A stretch of DNA of 26,267 nt, from positions 1 through 26,267 of the forward strand of contig JBGTKD010000162.1 in the NCBI GenBank assembly GCA_041744795.1, read 5' to 3'. The DNA comes from DATHWB01 sp041744795. GTDB taxonomy: Bacteria > Actinomycetota > Acidimicrobiia > Spongiisociales > ZC4RG35. The notes beneath the pieces are model-generated. The model saw only the letters and a program-made list of their open reading frames with translations, was not told the DNA's origin and did not search any database. Positions 15,785 through 22,657 of the stretch are shown one piece after another. The position numbers were made by a program, and so were the translations under genes. Every line of letters starts with the position of its first letter. Position 1 is the first letter of the stretch.

Positions 15785-17320
15785 TCAGTCGGTAAAACCT
15801 GCGACGAGCGAACGCTTCAGATCGAGCAGCGTTGTCGTGACCGACACGTGGTAGCGGTGCGGATTCACGAGTCGTCGTACGCCCGGGTCAAGCCGGTCCA
15901 AGTCAGCGATGCGGCGCTTCCGAGCGGCCTCGATGCCTCCTGGCTCGAACACCCTGCGACCTCGTTCGAGGATCGGCACAAGCAGCGGCTCGATCTCTGA
16001 CATTCCCTCGGGGGTCAGGGTCCGAGTGACGCCTGGTTGGGTGAGATGATGGATCTGGATCGACTCGGTGAGATCCAAGTCTTCTTCCGTGAGCGCAAGG
16101 ACATCGGCGGTGGCGTATCCCCGCTCGTCGTAGACCCGCCACACCCGCTTGGCTCCCGGGTTCTGCACCTTCTCGGGGGTGTCAGAGATCTTGATAGCGG
16201 GGATCCACTCCCCGTTGTCCCCACCCACGGCAACCGTCTTGTAGACACCACCGAGAGAGCTGTCTCCTTCGGAGGTGACCAGTTTCGATCCGACTCCGTG
16301 CACCAGCCGAGCCATCAGGTGATCGGCGTCAACGCCGTATCTGGGTGCCTCCTGGGCGATCTGGTTGCGGACCTGCCAGATCGTGAGTTCGTCTAGGCCG
16401 CTGCTCAGCACAATCCGTGTGTCCGGAAATCCAGCGGCGTTCAGCATTTCGGCTGACCGCACAGCCAGGTGAGCGAGGTCTCCCGAGTCGAGGCGGATGC
16501 CGACTGGATCGTGTCCCTTGGCGCGGAGCTCTTCGAACACCTTGATGGCGTTCGGCACGCCAGACTCGATCGTGTCGATCGTGTCGACCAGTAGAAGACA
16601 GTCGTCGGGATACACGTCGGCATATGCCCGGAACGCTCCGAGCTCTCCCCCACCGGCCGCCATGAACACCTGGACCATGCTGTGACCATGGGTGCCGGAC
16701 GAGGCGACGCCAAGCTCATATGACATCCCGAAGTTGGACGAGGATTCGGCTCCCGCGACCAGCGCTGACCGGGTCGCGGTGTTGCCGCCAAACCCTGGCG
16801 ACCGGCGCAAACCGAACTCGATGACCGATCCGCCAGCAGCAGCTTCGACGATCCGCGACGCCTTCGTGGCGATGAGAGTGGCGTAGTTGAGGTGGTTCAG
16901 GAACGGAGTTTCGAGAAGCTGGGCGACTGCAAGGGGCGCCTCGACGACCGCGACCGGTGCGTTGGCATGGACCACACGACCTTCCGGCACGGCCCGAAGC
17001 GTGACTTCGTCAAAACTGCCGTTCTCTCGCAGCCACCCCAGGAAGTCGTCAGCGAAGACCCGGGCACCAGCCGCCGAGCGGACATTGATGAGGGCCTCGA
17101 CTTCGGCTTCCCCGATGCGAACCGAGGCCATCCAATCGATGAGCGGTTCGAGACCCGAAGCGATGCAGTAGCCAGCCTGATGCACCCCGTAATCGGGATA
17201 TGAACGGAAAAAGTGCTCGAACTGGGACGGTCTTGTGTGCAGCCCCGTCCGGTAATACAGCTGGGCCATGGTCAGCTGATAGTGATCTGTGAAGAGGATG
17301 CCCTCTGAGATGTTCTTCAC
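15785..17320 (-). CDS. pncB: Nicotinate phosphoribosyltransferase
   Basis: PncB converts nicotinate and PRPP to nicotinate mononucleotide in the Preiss-Handler route. The 511-residue product carries the family start TDHYQLTMAQLYY (11-23), the phosphate-binding EFGLRRSPGFGGN (168-180), SSGTHGHSMVQVF with the His (H211) expected to be phosphorylated, and GIRLDSGDLAHLA (about 276-288). The length is long, like actinobacterial and other PncB enzymes with an extended C-terminus. Translation begins at GTG 17320, exactly 6 nt after a TAGTTT box. The divergent neighbour pncA makes its substrate, nicotinate, so the two form a salvage unit. Confidence 0.96.
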   Translation of the reverse strand: MKNISEGILFTDHYQLTMAQLYYRTGLHTRPSQFEHFFRSYPDYGVHQAGYCIASGLEPLIDWMASVRIGEAEVEALINVRSAAGARVFADDFLGWLRENGSFDEVTLRAVPEGRVVHANAPVAVVEAPLAVAQLLETPFLNHLNYATLIATKASRIVEAAAGGSVIEFGLRRSPGFGGNTATRSALVAGAESSSNFGMSYELGVASSGTHGHSMVQVFMAAGGGELGAFRAYADVYPDDCLLLVDTIDTIESGVPNAIKVFEELRAKGHDPVGIRLDSGDLAHLAVRSAEMLNAAGFPDTRIVLSSGLDELTIWQVRNQIAQEAPRYGVDADHLMARLVHGVGSKLVTSEGDSSLGGVYKTVAVGGDNGEWIPAIKISDTPEKVQNPGAKRVWRVYDERGYATADVLALTEEDLDLTESIQIHHLTQPGVTRTLTPEGMSEIEPLLVPILERGRRVFEPGGIEAARKRRIADLDRLDPGVRRLVNPHRYHVSVTTTLLDLKRSLVAGFTD

Positions 17321-17326
17321 CGGGTC

Positions 17327-17332
17327 AAACTA
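17327..17332 (-). promoter_or_regulatory. Leaderless promoter -10 box for pncB
   Basis: TAGTTT on the minus strand is followed by GACCCG and the pncB GTG at 17320. No Shine-Dalgarno sequence is present. The box occupies the place where the -35 of divergent pncA would lie. Confidence 0.55.
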
Positions 17333-17352
17333 GTCCGCAGCCAGACATGTCA

Positions 17353-17358
17353 TAGGCT
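17353..17358 (+). promoter_or_regulatory. Leaderless promoter -10 box for pncA
   Basis: TAGGCT is followed by GGGACC and the pncA ATG at 17365. The box overlaps the expected -35 position of pncB. No ribosome binding site is present. Confidence 0.55.
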
Positions 17359-17364
17359 GGGACC

Positions 17365-17949
17365 ATGATCGAATACAGCAGGACGACAGCACTTGTGGTG
17401 GTCGACGTACAGAATGACTTCGCCGAGCCGTCGGGCAATCTCTACGTATCCGGCGGGGAGCACGTTGTGGGCGCCTGCAACGCAGAGATCGTTCGAGCCT
17501 TGGAAGGCGACGCCTTTGTCGTCTACACCCAGGACTGGCACCCGGAATCCACGCCGCATTTCGAAAAGGACGGGGGCGTCTGGCCGGTCCATTGCGTTGC
17601 TGAAACCTGGGGAGCAGAGCTGCACCCTGGTTTGCTCGTGGACGGCCCTGTCGTCCGGAAAGGCACCAACGGGGAAGACGGCTACTCGGGGTTCACGATG
17701 CGCCATCCCGAAACGGGCGAGGAAACCCCTACCGAGCTTCAGTCGCTGCTTCTCGACCGGGGAGTGACCGAAGTGGTGGTTGTGGGTCTGGCATTCGACG
17801 TTTGCGTGAAGGCGACCGCCGAGGATGCGGTACGACTCGGACACCTAACCACAGTCATCACCGCCGCCACCGCAGCCGTCGAACTGGAGTCGGGTGACTC
17901 TCTGCGGACCGAAGGAGAGCTCGTCGCTGCCGGTGTGACCCTCGTGTGA
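17365..17949 (+). CDS. pncA: Nicotinamidase
   Basis: PncA hydrolyses nicotinamide to nicotinate and ammonia. The 194-residue isochorismatase-fold enzyme has the full catalytic triad D14 (VVVDVQNDF), K99 (VVRKGTNG) and C147 (FDVCVKATA). Metal ligands are D57, H59 and H65 in DWHPESTPHF. VWPVHCVAETWGAELH is the conserved segment around the substrate pocket, and GLAFDVCVKATAEDA completes the cysteine region. It is divergent from pncB with 44 bp between start codons, so product and consumer of nicotinate share one short control region. A strong hairpin terminator lies 20 bp behind the stop. Confidence 0.97.
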   Translation: MIEYSRTTALVVVDVQNDFAEPSGNLYVSGGEHVVGACNAEIVRALEGDAFVVYTQDWHPESTPHFEKDGGVWPVHCVAETWGAELHPGLLVDGPVVRKGTNGEDGYSGFTMRHPETGEETPTELQSLLLDRGVTEVVVVGLAFDVCVKATAEDAVRLGHLTTVITAATAAVELESGDSLRTEGELVAAGVTLV

Positions 17950-17969
17950 GGAAGATCGTGACAAACAAA

Positions 17970-18004
17970 AAAGACCGGGACCCGCATAACGGGTCCCGGT
18001 CTTT
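17970..18004. terminator. Bidirectional intrinsic terminator between pncA and the RRM gene
   Basis: A perfect 15-bp stem (17970-17984 with 17990-18004) surrounds the loop CATAA. On the minus strand it is followed by a T tract (CTTTTTTGTTTG), making it a strong terminator for the RRM transcript. On the plus strand the tail is the shorter CTTTAACG, still usable for pncA. It is the only clear intrinsic terminator in the window. Confidence 0.9.
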
Positions 18005-18180
18005 AACGACGACTTACGAGCGCTTTTTCCTACCCGGTGTGGGTGGATCAGGCTGCCCGTACGACGGGCAGGGACAGTGAGGGACCGAGCACGTGGACGG
18101 TTCCCTGTGTTCCCGCCTGGGGTGGCCGCACGATGTGCATCGCAAGCGACCGCCGTCGACTGGTCGGGCGTAGTTTCCGG
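18005..18180 (-). other. Structured 3' untranslated region of the RRM gene
   Basis: No open frame with family match is seen in these 176 bp. On the minus strand they lie between the RRM stop and its terminator. They hold a perfect 8-bp hairpin at 18053-18071 (CTGCCCGT, loop ACG, ACGGGCAG) and an imperfect hairpin formed by GGGACCG near 18083 and CGGTTCCC near 18100. An RNA made here would be GC-rich and folded; it could be a plain 3' UTR or a processed small RNA. No known RNA family is recognised. Confidence 0.4.
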
Positions 18181-18432
18181 TCAGCGACGATCCTTCGCCA
18201 CGTTGACCGTGAGCTGACGACCGTCCACGTCGTGGCCGTTCAGGGAATCGATGGCTGCCTTGGCTTCTGCCGGGGTCGACATTTCGACGAACCCGAAACC
18301 GCGTGAGCGACCGGACTCGCGGTCGGTGATGACCTGGGCACTCTTGACCTGGCCGTGAGCGCCGAAGAGGCTCTCTAGGTCCGAGGACGTTGTGTCGAAC
18401 GTGAGATTTCCCACGTAGAGGTTGGTTGACAT
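18181..18432 (-). CDS. Small RRM-domain RNA-binding protein
   Basis: This 83-residue protein is a single RNA recognition motif. RNP2 is LYVGNL (5-10) and RNP1 is RGFGFVEM (44-51), with a short basic tail VNVAKDRR. It resembles the small glycine-poor RRM proteins of cyanobacteria and other bacteria that bind RNA in cold or stress responses. The start is the ATG at 18432, supported by an AAAAGGAG Shine-Dalgarno sequence 9 nt upstream. The upstream frame is open but low in family likeness, and part of the leader. It has a leader of about 170 nt with two hairpins and a structured 3' region ending in a strong terminator, so post-transcriptional control is likely. Confidence 0.93.
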   Translation of the reverse strand: MSTNLYVGNLTFDTTSSDLESLFGAHGQVKSAQVITDRESGRSRGFGFVEMSTPAEAKAAIDSLNGHDVDGRQLTVNVAKDRR

Positions 18433-18465
18433 TGTTGGATGCTCCTTTTGAAGCGTCTGAACCGT

Positions 18466-18565
18466 CGGGGCACGCGCCCCGCCTGACCTAGCATTCGGGG
18501 GTCGGAGCAGAACTTCGACGAGAACAGCAATGTCTTGCGGTTGCCCCACCCGACGGATCGCAAGA
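18466..18565 (-). promoter_or_regulatory. Structured 5' leader of the RRM gene
   Basis: Within the 246 bp between the RRM start and the divergent gene, the minus strand can form two hairpins. One is a 7-bp stem 18533-18539/18559-18565 (TCTTGCG/CGCAAGA) around a 19-nt loop. The other is a 6-bp GC stem 18466-18471/18476-18481 (CGGGGC/GCCCCG) with a 4-nt loop, about 15 nt before the Shine-Dalgarno sequence. The rest holds no coding frame with a family match. A role in autoregulation or temperature sensing is inference. Confidence 0.4.
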
Positions 18566-18608
18566 TGAGGCGGCGATGTACGCATTCAGGCGCACTCTGT
18601 TGATGTCC

Positions 18609-18635
18609 AGTGTAGACCAACTAGATACCTAACAA
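18609..18635 (-). promoter_or_regulatory. Candidate promoter of the RRM gene
   Basis: On the minus strand TTGTTA (18630-18635) and TACACT (18609-18614) are 15 bp apart, slightly short for -35 and -10 boxes. They would start transcription near 18602 and give a leader of about 170 nt. Both hexamers are good matches, the spacing is the weak point. Confidence 0.4.
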
Positions 18636-18666
18636 TGCGGATGCCCGATAAGCAGGTACCGCCACG

Positions 18667-18672
18667 TACGCT
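18667..18672 (+). promoter_or_regulatory. Leaderless promoter -10 box for the NAD(P)-binding gene
   Basis: TACGCT is followed by TTCGAC and the GTG at 18679. This repeats the exact 6-nt spacing seen at pgsA, pncA and pncB. No Shine-Dalgarno sequence is present. Confidence 0.55.
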
Positions 18673-18678
18673 TTCGAC

Positions 18679-20118
18679 GTGATCATCGCAGTAACCGGTG
18701 CCAGCGGATACATCGGGGGCAGGCTCGTACCCCGACTTTTGGAGGCAGGCCATCAGGTTGTCTGTCTGGCCCGCACCCCGGCCAAACTCGATGACCTGCC
18801 GTGGCGGGCCAAAGTCGACGTTCGACGTTGTGACGTACTCGAACCCGCCGAGGTGTCCGCCGGCCTGGCGGAATGCGACGCCGCGTACTACTTCGTCCAT
18901 TCGATGGGAGACCATCCCGACTTCGCAGATGCGGACCGGGCTGCTGCTCAGAACTTCGCCGATGGTGCAGCTGACAACGATCTAGACCGCATCATCTACC
19001 TCGGTGGTCTTGGTAGCGACGACGACTTGTCCGAACACCTCGAGAGCCGCCACGAGGTGGGACGCACACTGGCGAGCGGACCGACACCTGTGATCGAGTT
19101 GCGGGCGGGCATCGTCATCGGTTCTGGCTCGGTGTCCTTTGAGATGCTGAGATATCTGACCGAGGTCCTCCCGGTCATGATCACTCCCCGCTGGGTGGAC
19201 ACCCGCACCCAACCTGTCGCCATCACAGACGTTCTCGCCTACCTCATTCGAGCCCTCGACGAGCCCTCTGAAGACGCCATTATCGAGATCGGCGGGCCGG
19301 ATGTCGTCACGTACTCCGAGATGATGCAGGCCTACGCCAAAGCCGCCGGGCTGCGCCGACGAGTCGTGATTCCCGTGCCCGTTCTGACTCCCAAGCTCTC
19401 CTCTTTGTGGGTCGGGCTCGTCACTCCCCTACCCGTCGGAGTAGCTCGCCCGCTGGTCGACTCGCTCCGCAACGAAGTGGTGGTCAGCCACGATCAGTCC
19501 ACCCGTCTCAACATCGATCCGATGCCCTTGCAGAAAGCCATCGACTTGGCGCTCGACGGCGATGCTCGTCTCGACGTTCCGAGCCGGTGGTCAGATGCGA
19601 GCAGCAGCCCGGCACAAGCTCTGGACGGTGATCCTGATTGGGCGGGCGGTACCTGGCTCTCAGATCGCAAGTCCCTCGAATCCTCAGCTTCGACCGACGA
19701 CCTCTACTGGGCGTTCAGCCGGCTCGGCGGCTCCGTCGGGTACTACACCCAAAACTGGTCATGGAGGATCCGCGGCCTGATCGATGTCCTTGTTGGAGGC
19801 GTCGGTCTGCGCCGTGGGCGCCGTCACCCCGAGGAAGTGCGACTCCACGACACGATCGACTTTTGGCGGGTGTCTGCGGTGACCCGCGGAGAGCACCTGC
19901 AGCTGGCTGCCGAAATGCGCCTACCGGGGGAAGCCTGGTTGGACTTCCGCTCACGCCCGGCCGGCGACGGGAGCGTGCTGGAACAGTCTGCCTTCTTTCG
20001 CCCCCGCGGTCTGGCAGGTCGGGTCTACTGGTACGCGATGCTGCCTTTCCATCGCCTCATTTTCGGCCGAATGGCCCGTGCGATCACACAGGCAGCCGAG
20101 AACCGATCCACCAGCTAG
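18679..20118 (+). CDS. NAD(P)-binding (atypical SDR) protein with C-terminal DUF2867
   Basis: The 479-residue protein begins with a Rossmann fold, GASGYIGG at 7-14 after MIIAVT, and CDAAYYFVHSMG and DRIIYLGGLG follow as in the NmrA-like, atypical short-chain dehydrogenases. There is no clear YxxxK dehydrogenase pair, so catalysis is unproven. The last 160 residues (about 320-479), with GYYTQNWSWRIRGLID, LRRGRRHPEEVRLHDTIDFW and the end ARAITQAAENRSTS, match the DUF2867 type of domain fused to such proteins in many actinobacteria and in E. coli YbjT relatives. Translation starts at GTG 18679 on a leaderless transcript. It ends 1 nt from the convergent cyclic-nucleotide-binding gene. Confidence 0.88.
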   Translation: MIIAVTGASGYIGGRLVPRLLEAGHQVVCLARTPAKLDDLPWRAKVDVRRCDVLEPAEVSAGLAECDAAYYFVHSMGDHPDFADADRAAAQNFADGAADNDLDRIIYLGGLGSDDDLSEHLESRHEVGRTLASGPTPVIELRAGIVIGSGSVSFEMLRYLTEVLPVMITPRWVDTRTQPVAITDVLAYLIRALDEPSEDAIIEIGGPDVVTYSEMMQAYAKAAGLRRRVVIPVPVLTPKLSSLWVGLVTPLPVGVARPLVDSLRNEVVVSHDQSTRLNIDPMPLQKAIDLALDGDARLDVPSRWSDASSSPAQALDGDPDWAGGTWLSDRKSLESSASTDDLYWAFSRLGGSVGYYTQNWSWRIRGLIDVLVGGVGLRRGRRHPEEVRLHDTIDFWRVSAVTRGEHLQLAAEMRLPGEAWLDFRSRPAGDGSVLEQSAFFRPRGLAGRVYWYAMLPFHRLIFGRMARAITQAAENRSTS

Positions 20119-20119
20119 C

Positions 20120-20524
20120 TCAGTTCCCAGCGCTCCGTTGAGCGACCAGCGCGTCGATTCGTTCTTTCACCTCTGGATGCTTCGTCACGAGTGATCGGAA
20201 CTCCCACACCATGAGGTGGGCCAAGGTCATTTGGGAGCCAGACACGACGTCTGCGTTTCGGCGGGATCCGGTAGCCAGAGATATCTCACCGAACACATCA
20301 CCTGCCCCAAGACTGGCAACGATCTCGCCGTCGACGAACACATTGGCGTTCCCGGAAAGAATGATGGCGAAGCCAAACCCCTGCTCACCCTGCTTTGCCA
20401 AAACCATGTGCGGACGTACATAGGTCTTGACCGCCTTTTCGGCGATCTCGTCGAGTGCGTGCCTACCGAGCCCTTCAAAAAGGCTTATGTGGGAGATGTC
20501 GTCAGCAGTGACTGTGGTTTCCAT
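20120..20524 (-). CDS. Stand-alone cyclic nucleotide-binding domain protein
   Basis: The 134-residue product is one Crp/EAL-like cyclic nucleotide-binding domain with no DNA-binding or enzymatic partner. It shows the N-terminal helix ISLFEGLGRHALDEIAE, the beta-roll segment MVLAKQGEQGFGFAIILSG, and the phosphate-binding cassette FGEISLATGSRRNADV (78-93) with E80 and the R88/R89 pair, so cAMP or a similar ligand may bind. It could regulate a partner in trans, but no partner is obvious. A GGAG plus AAAGGG purine stretch precedes the ATG, and a TAGGTT box (20552-20557) could be the -10. It is convergent with the NAD(P)-binding gene. Confidence 0.9.
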   Translation of the reverse strand: METTVTADDISHISLFEGLGRHALDEIAEKAVKTYVRPHMVLAKQGEQGFGFAIILSGNANVFVDGEIVASLGAGDVFGEISLATGSRRNADVVSGSQMTLAHLMVWEFRSLVTKHPEVKERIDALVAQRSAGN

Positions 20525-20551
20525 GAGCCCTTTCTCCGTCCGGTGCCAAAA

Positions 20552-20557
20552 AACCTA
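20552..20557 (-). promoter_or_regulatory. Candidate -10 box for the cyclic nucleotide-binding protein
   Basis: TAGGTT on the minus strand lies 27 nt before the ATG at 20524 and leaves room for a leader with the purine-rich ribosome binding site. It fits the TANNNT pattern. No -35 is convincing; a T6 run partly overlaps it. Confidence 0.3.
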
Positions 20558-20626
20558 CCCCGCAGGCGCGGTGCGAGGCGGTCGAAAGCCGAGGAAACCT
20601 GTCGAGCCGCCACAGATACGGGCGGT

Positions 20627-22159
20627 TCACTTCCTCCGGCGACGCAGGTAGGAGTGTCCGCCCGCTGCGACTCCGCCGATAGCGGGAAGCCAGTAGGAGA
20701 TGACACGGAAGGTCAGCACCGGCGCAGCGCCAGCTGCGGCCGGGATCCCAAACAGCGCGAGCGCCCCGATCAGTCCGGCTTCGGTCACGCCCAATCCACC
20801 GGGCGTGCCCGGTAGGCCGCCGACGATCTGGGAGATACCGAAAGCGACGATCACATGCGAAGGGGCCATTGAGATCTCGAAAGCCAGGAGAACGCAACCC
20901 AATGTGGCCGCTTCCAGGACTATCCGACCGGTGAGCAGAGCCCAGGAACGCGGTGTGAGACCGTGATCGACGAGCGCCCGATCAACGCGGTCGCGATAAC
21001 GCCGGGGCACGATCGGCATGAGCCTTCGAAGGCGGCCGGCCGATCCGACGAGCACGACCCCCAAAGCAACCAAAGCGATCCCGGCAGTGAATGCGGCACG
21101 CTCTCGCTGAAGCGAGTCATGGAGGACTGTGACCCAAATGAGACCGGCACCCGATGCGAAAGCCAGGCCGCCATATGACAGGACAGTCGCTCGGAGCGCC
21201 GCGCCGATGGTCCCTTCAGATTCGTCGCCGACTGACCAGGCCATGGCCAGCGGAGTGACAGCACCGCCGACAGGTATCAGACGGGCGACACCGGTTCCCA
21301 CGAGGGAGGCACGGAAAGCGCCTCCCCGGGAGAGGTTCTTGCCCGACCGTCGAGCCCCGTCCCTGAACAATTCTCCGAAGGTGAACTTGGCTGCCAATTC
21401 GGTGACTATCGCCGCCAGCAACAAAACGATCGTCCAGCGCCCGACGGTCAGGTTCGTCGACCGTGCGGCCACCCACAGATAGGTCGGGAACCCGACAACC
21501 AGGAGTGCCGGCACCCAGAGTCCATTTCCGCCGTCGATGGCGAAAGGACGCCAGGGGGCGACAGTTGGGCGTGGATCACGGTCGAAGACAACCCGGCTCA
21601 ACATGCCTGCGGGTTCGAAACCAGCGTTGCCTTGGGCACGTCGCACCATCATCGCCAATCCCAATCCGGTCGCAAGCAGAACCGTGGTGGCCGGGCGTTC
21701 GAGCGCCGCGACGTAGGTCGGTAGAAGCGCCCAACCAACGAACCCGGCTATCCCGCCGCCGATTTTCAACCCGATGAACGACCACCCCGCCGGCCACAGG
21801 ATCAGCTGGGGCGAGTAGGCAACGATGACCCCGACCGATGTGGCGAGCCCCCTGCCCCCGCGATCGCGGCGGAACACCGGCCAGTTGTTGCCGACAACTG
21901 TGACCACACCGACAACCACAACCCCCAGATCTGGCAGTCCGGCGTAGCGAGCGACCAGCACGGCGATCAGGCCTTTGAGGCCGTCGAGGACCGCCAGGGT
22001 CAAACCGGCCCGCAGACCCACAGACCGGGTGGCGTTGCCAGCTCCCGCATTACCGCTTCCAACCGACCGCAAGTCGACCGACCAGCGGCGTTCGACGAGG
22101 CGTGCGGAGGGCAGCGACCCGAGCAGGTAGGCACCCAGCACGGCAAGGGCGATAGTCAC
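20627..22159 (-). CDS. Fusion of a PlsY-like acyltransferase domain with a UPF0104/LPG-synthase-type membrane domain
   Basis: The 510-residue, strongly hydrophobic protein has two parts. Residues 1-200 follow PlsY, the acylphosphate-dependent glycerol-3-phosphate acyltransferase: AYLLGSLPSARLV (10-22), DLRSVGSGNAGAGNATRSVG (29-48), DGLKG, and GNNWPVFRRDRGGRGLATSVG-like motif 2 (90-110). Expected catalytic residues look changed: GH is GNN, GGKG is GGRG, and the C-terminal HxxN motif is not seen. Residues about 220-500 resemble the lysylphosphatidylglycerol synthase membrane region (UPF0104, YbhN), with LVGTGVARLIPVGGAVTPL and GGLPGTPGGLGVTEAGLIG then FRVISYWLPAIGG. The start GTG at 22159 overlaps the stop of an 11-codon ORF. 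Role: lipid handling at the inner membrane, inferred. Confidence 0.82.
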   Translation of the reverse strand: MTIALAVLGAYLLGSLPSARLVERRWSVDLRSVGSGNAGAGNATRSVGLRAGLTLAVLDGLKGLIAVLVARYAGLPDLGVVVVGVVTVVGNNWPVFRRDRGGRGLATSVGVIVAYSPQLILWPAGWSFIGLKIGGGIAGFVGWALLPTYVAALERPATTVLLATGLGLAMMVRRAQGNAGFEPAGMLSRVVFDRDPRPTVAPWRPFAIDGGNGLWVPALLVVGFPTYLWVAARSTNLTVGRWTIVLLLAAIVTELAAKFTFGELFRDGARRSGKNLSRGGAFRASLVGTGVARLIPVGGAVTPLAMAWSVGDESEGTIGAALRATVLSYGGLAFASGAGLIWVTVLHDSLQRERAAFTAGIALVALGVVLVGSAGRLRRLMPIVPRRYRDRVDRALVDHGLTPRSWALLTGRIVLEAATLGCVLLAFEISMAPSHVIVAFGISQIVGGLPGTPGGLGVTEAGLIGALALFGIPAAAGAAPVLTFRVISYWLPAIGGVAAGGHSYLRRRRK

Positions 22160-22191
22160 GAGGTCGCGTCCAATTGTCTGAAATCCGCCAT
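22156..22191 (-). CDS. Possible 11-residue leader peptide coupled to the PlsY-fusion gene
   Basis: The frame ATG 22191 reads MADFRQLDATS and its TGA overlaps the GTG of the fusion gene in GTGA. A TTTGGAG ribosome binding site lies 7 nt before the ATG, while the fusion gene has no Shine-Dalgarno sequence of its own. The sequence shows no run of one amino acid that would suggest attenuation. Termination-reinitiation coupling is the simplest reading. It may also be chance, given the short length. Confidence 0.4.
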   Translation of the reverse strand: MADFRQLDATS

Positions 22192-22205
22192 GTCACTACT
22201 CCAAA

Positions 22206-22226
22206 GAGCCTGGGAGCCACAGGCTA
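22206..22226 (-). promoter_or_regulatory. Candidate promoter and hairpin before the PlsY-fusion gene
   Basis: TAGCCT (22221-22226) on the minus strand is a -10 candidate about 30 nt before the leader ORF start. It partly overlaps a 6-bp inverted repeat AGCCTG...CAGGCT (22206-22224) with a 7-nt loop. The hairpin could equally be the end signal of the upstream thioesterase transcript. The two readings cannot be separated here. Confidence 0.3.
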
Positions 22227-22240
22227 GGCGTCGAGGTGTC

Positions 22241-22648
22241 TCATCGCCCGCCGAGCACTACCTGAGTTTGTGTCACCTTGGCGACCAGGTGGCCATCATT
22301 GTGGAGTTCGGTTTCGACGACTGCCGTACCCGAACCAACGTGCAACGGACGGGATGTGGCGATGGCAGTGCCCCCGCGCACAGCCCGCAGAAAGTTCGTC
22401 TTGGACTCGATCGTTGTGGTTCCGCTCGCTCCATCGGGAAGATTGAGGAAAGCACAGGCGGCGCCAGCAGAATCAGCGAGCGCCATCAACGCTCCGCCAT
22501 GCATCACACCCCCAGCGGTGCACAGCGCTTCGGACCAGGCCAGCGAGAGCACGACCTCCTCCGGCGCAAGACTTAGCGCCTCAATACCGAGCGTGGCGCA
22601 CAACGGCATCGACTCCTGGATGAAGGCAGTGGCGTCAGCCGGCGTCAT
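22241..22648 (-). CDS. PaaI-type hotdog thioesterase
   Basis: The 135-residue protein is a single hotdog domain of the PaaI/YdiI type, which hydrolyses acyl-CoA or aryl-CoA thioesters in the cytoplasm as a tetramer. The motif GGVMHGGALMALADSAGAA (46-64) contains H50-G51-G52 and D59, the residues expected near the active site, and TTIESKTNFLRAVRGG (about 78-93) is the usual second signature. It starts 9 nt after the slipin stop and so closes the NfeD-slipin transcript. That placement is unusual and hints at a link to membrane lipids, but substrate cannot be read from the sequence. Confidence 0.9.
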   Translation of the reverse strand: MTPADATAFIQESMPLCATLGIEALSLAPEEVVLSLAWSEALCTAGGVMHGGALMALADSAGAACAFLNLPDGASGTTTIESKTNFLRAVRGGTAIATSRPLHVGSGTAVVETELHNDGHLVAKVTQTQVVLGGR

Positions 22649-22657
22649 ATCGGCCGG

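Noticed and set aside
18005..18180. A tRNA or known riboswitch between the terminator and the RRM gene.
   Set aside because: No cloverleaf, no TψC-like GGTTCGA motif and no CCA-type acceptor arrangement could be found by eye.
18433..18585. An N-terminal extension of the RRM protein to 134 residues.
   Set aside because: The extra residues have no family likeness, they cover the leader hairpins, and a Shine-Dalgarno sequence stands before ATG 18432.
20525..20626. A possible intrinsic terminator (GC stem with a T6 run) between the PlsY-fusion and the cyclic nucleotide-binding gene.
   Set aside because: The stem is only about 4 bp (CCGC/GCGG) and is separated from the T run by GGTAGG, so it is too weak to call.
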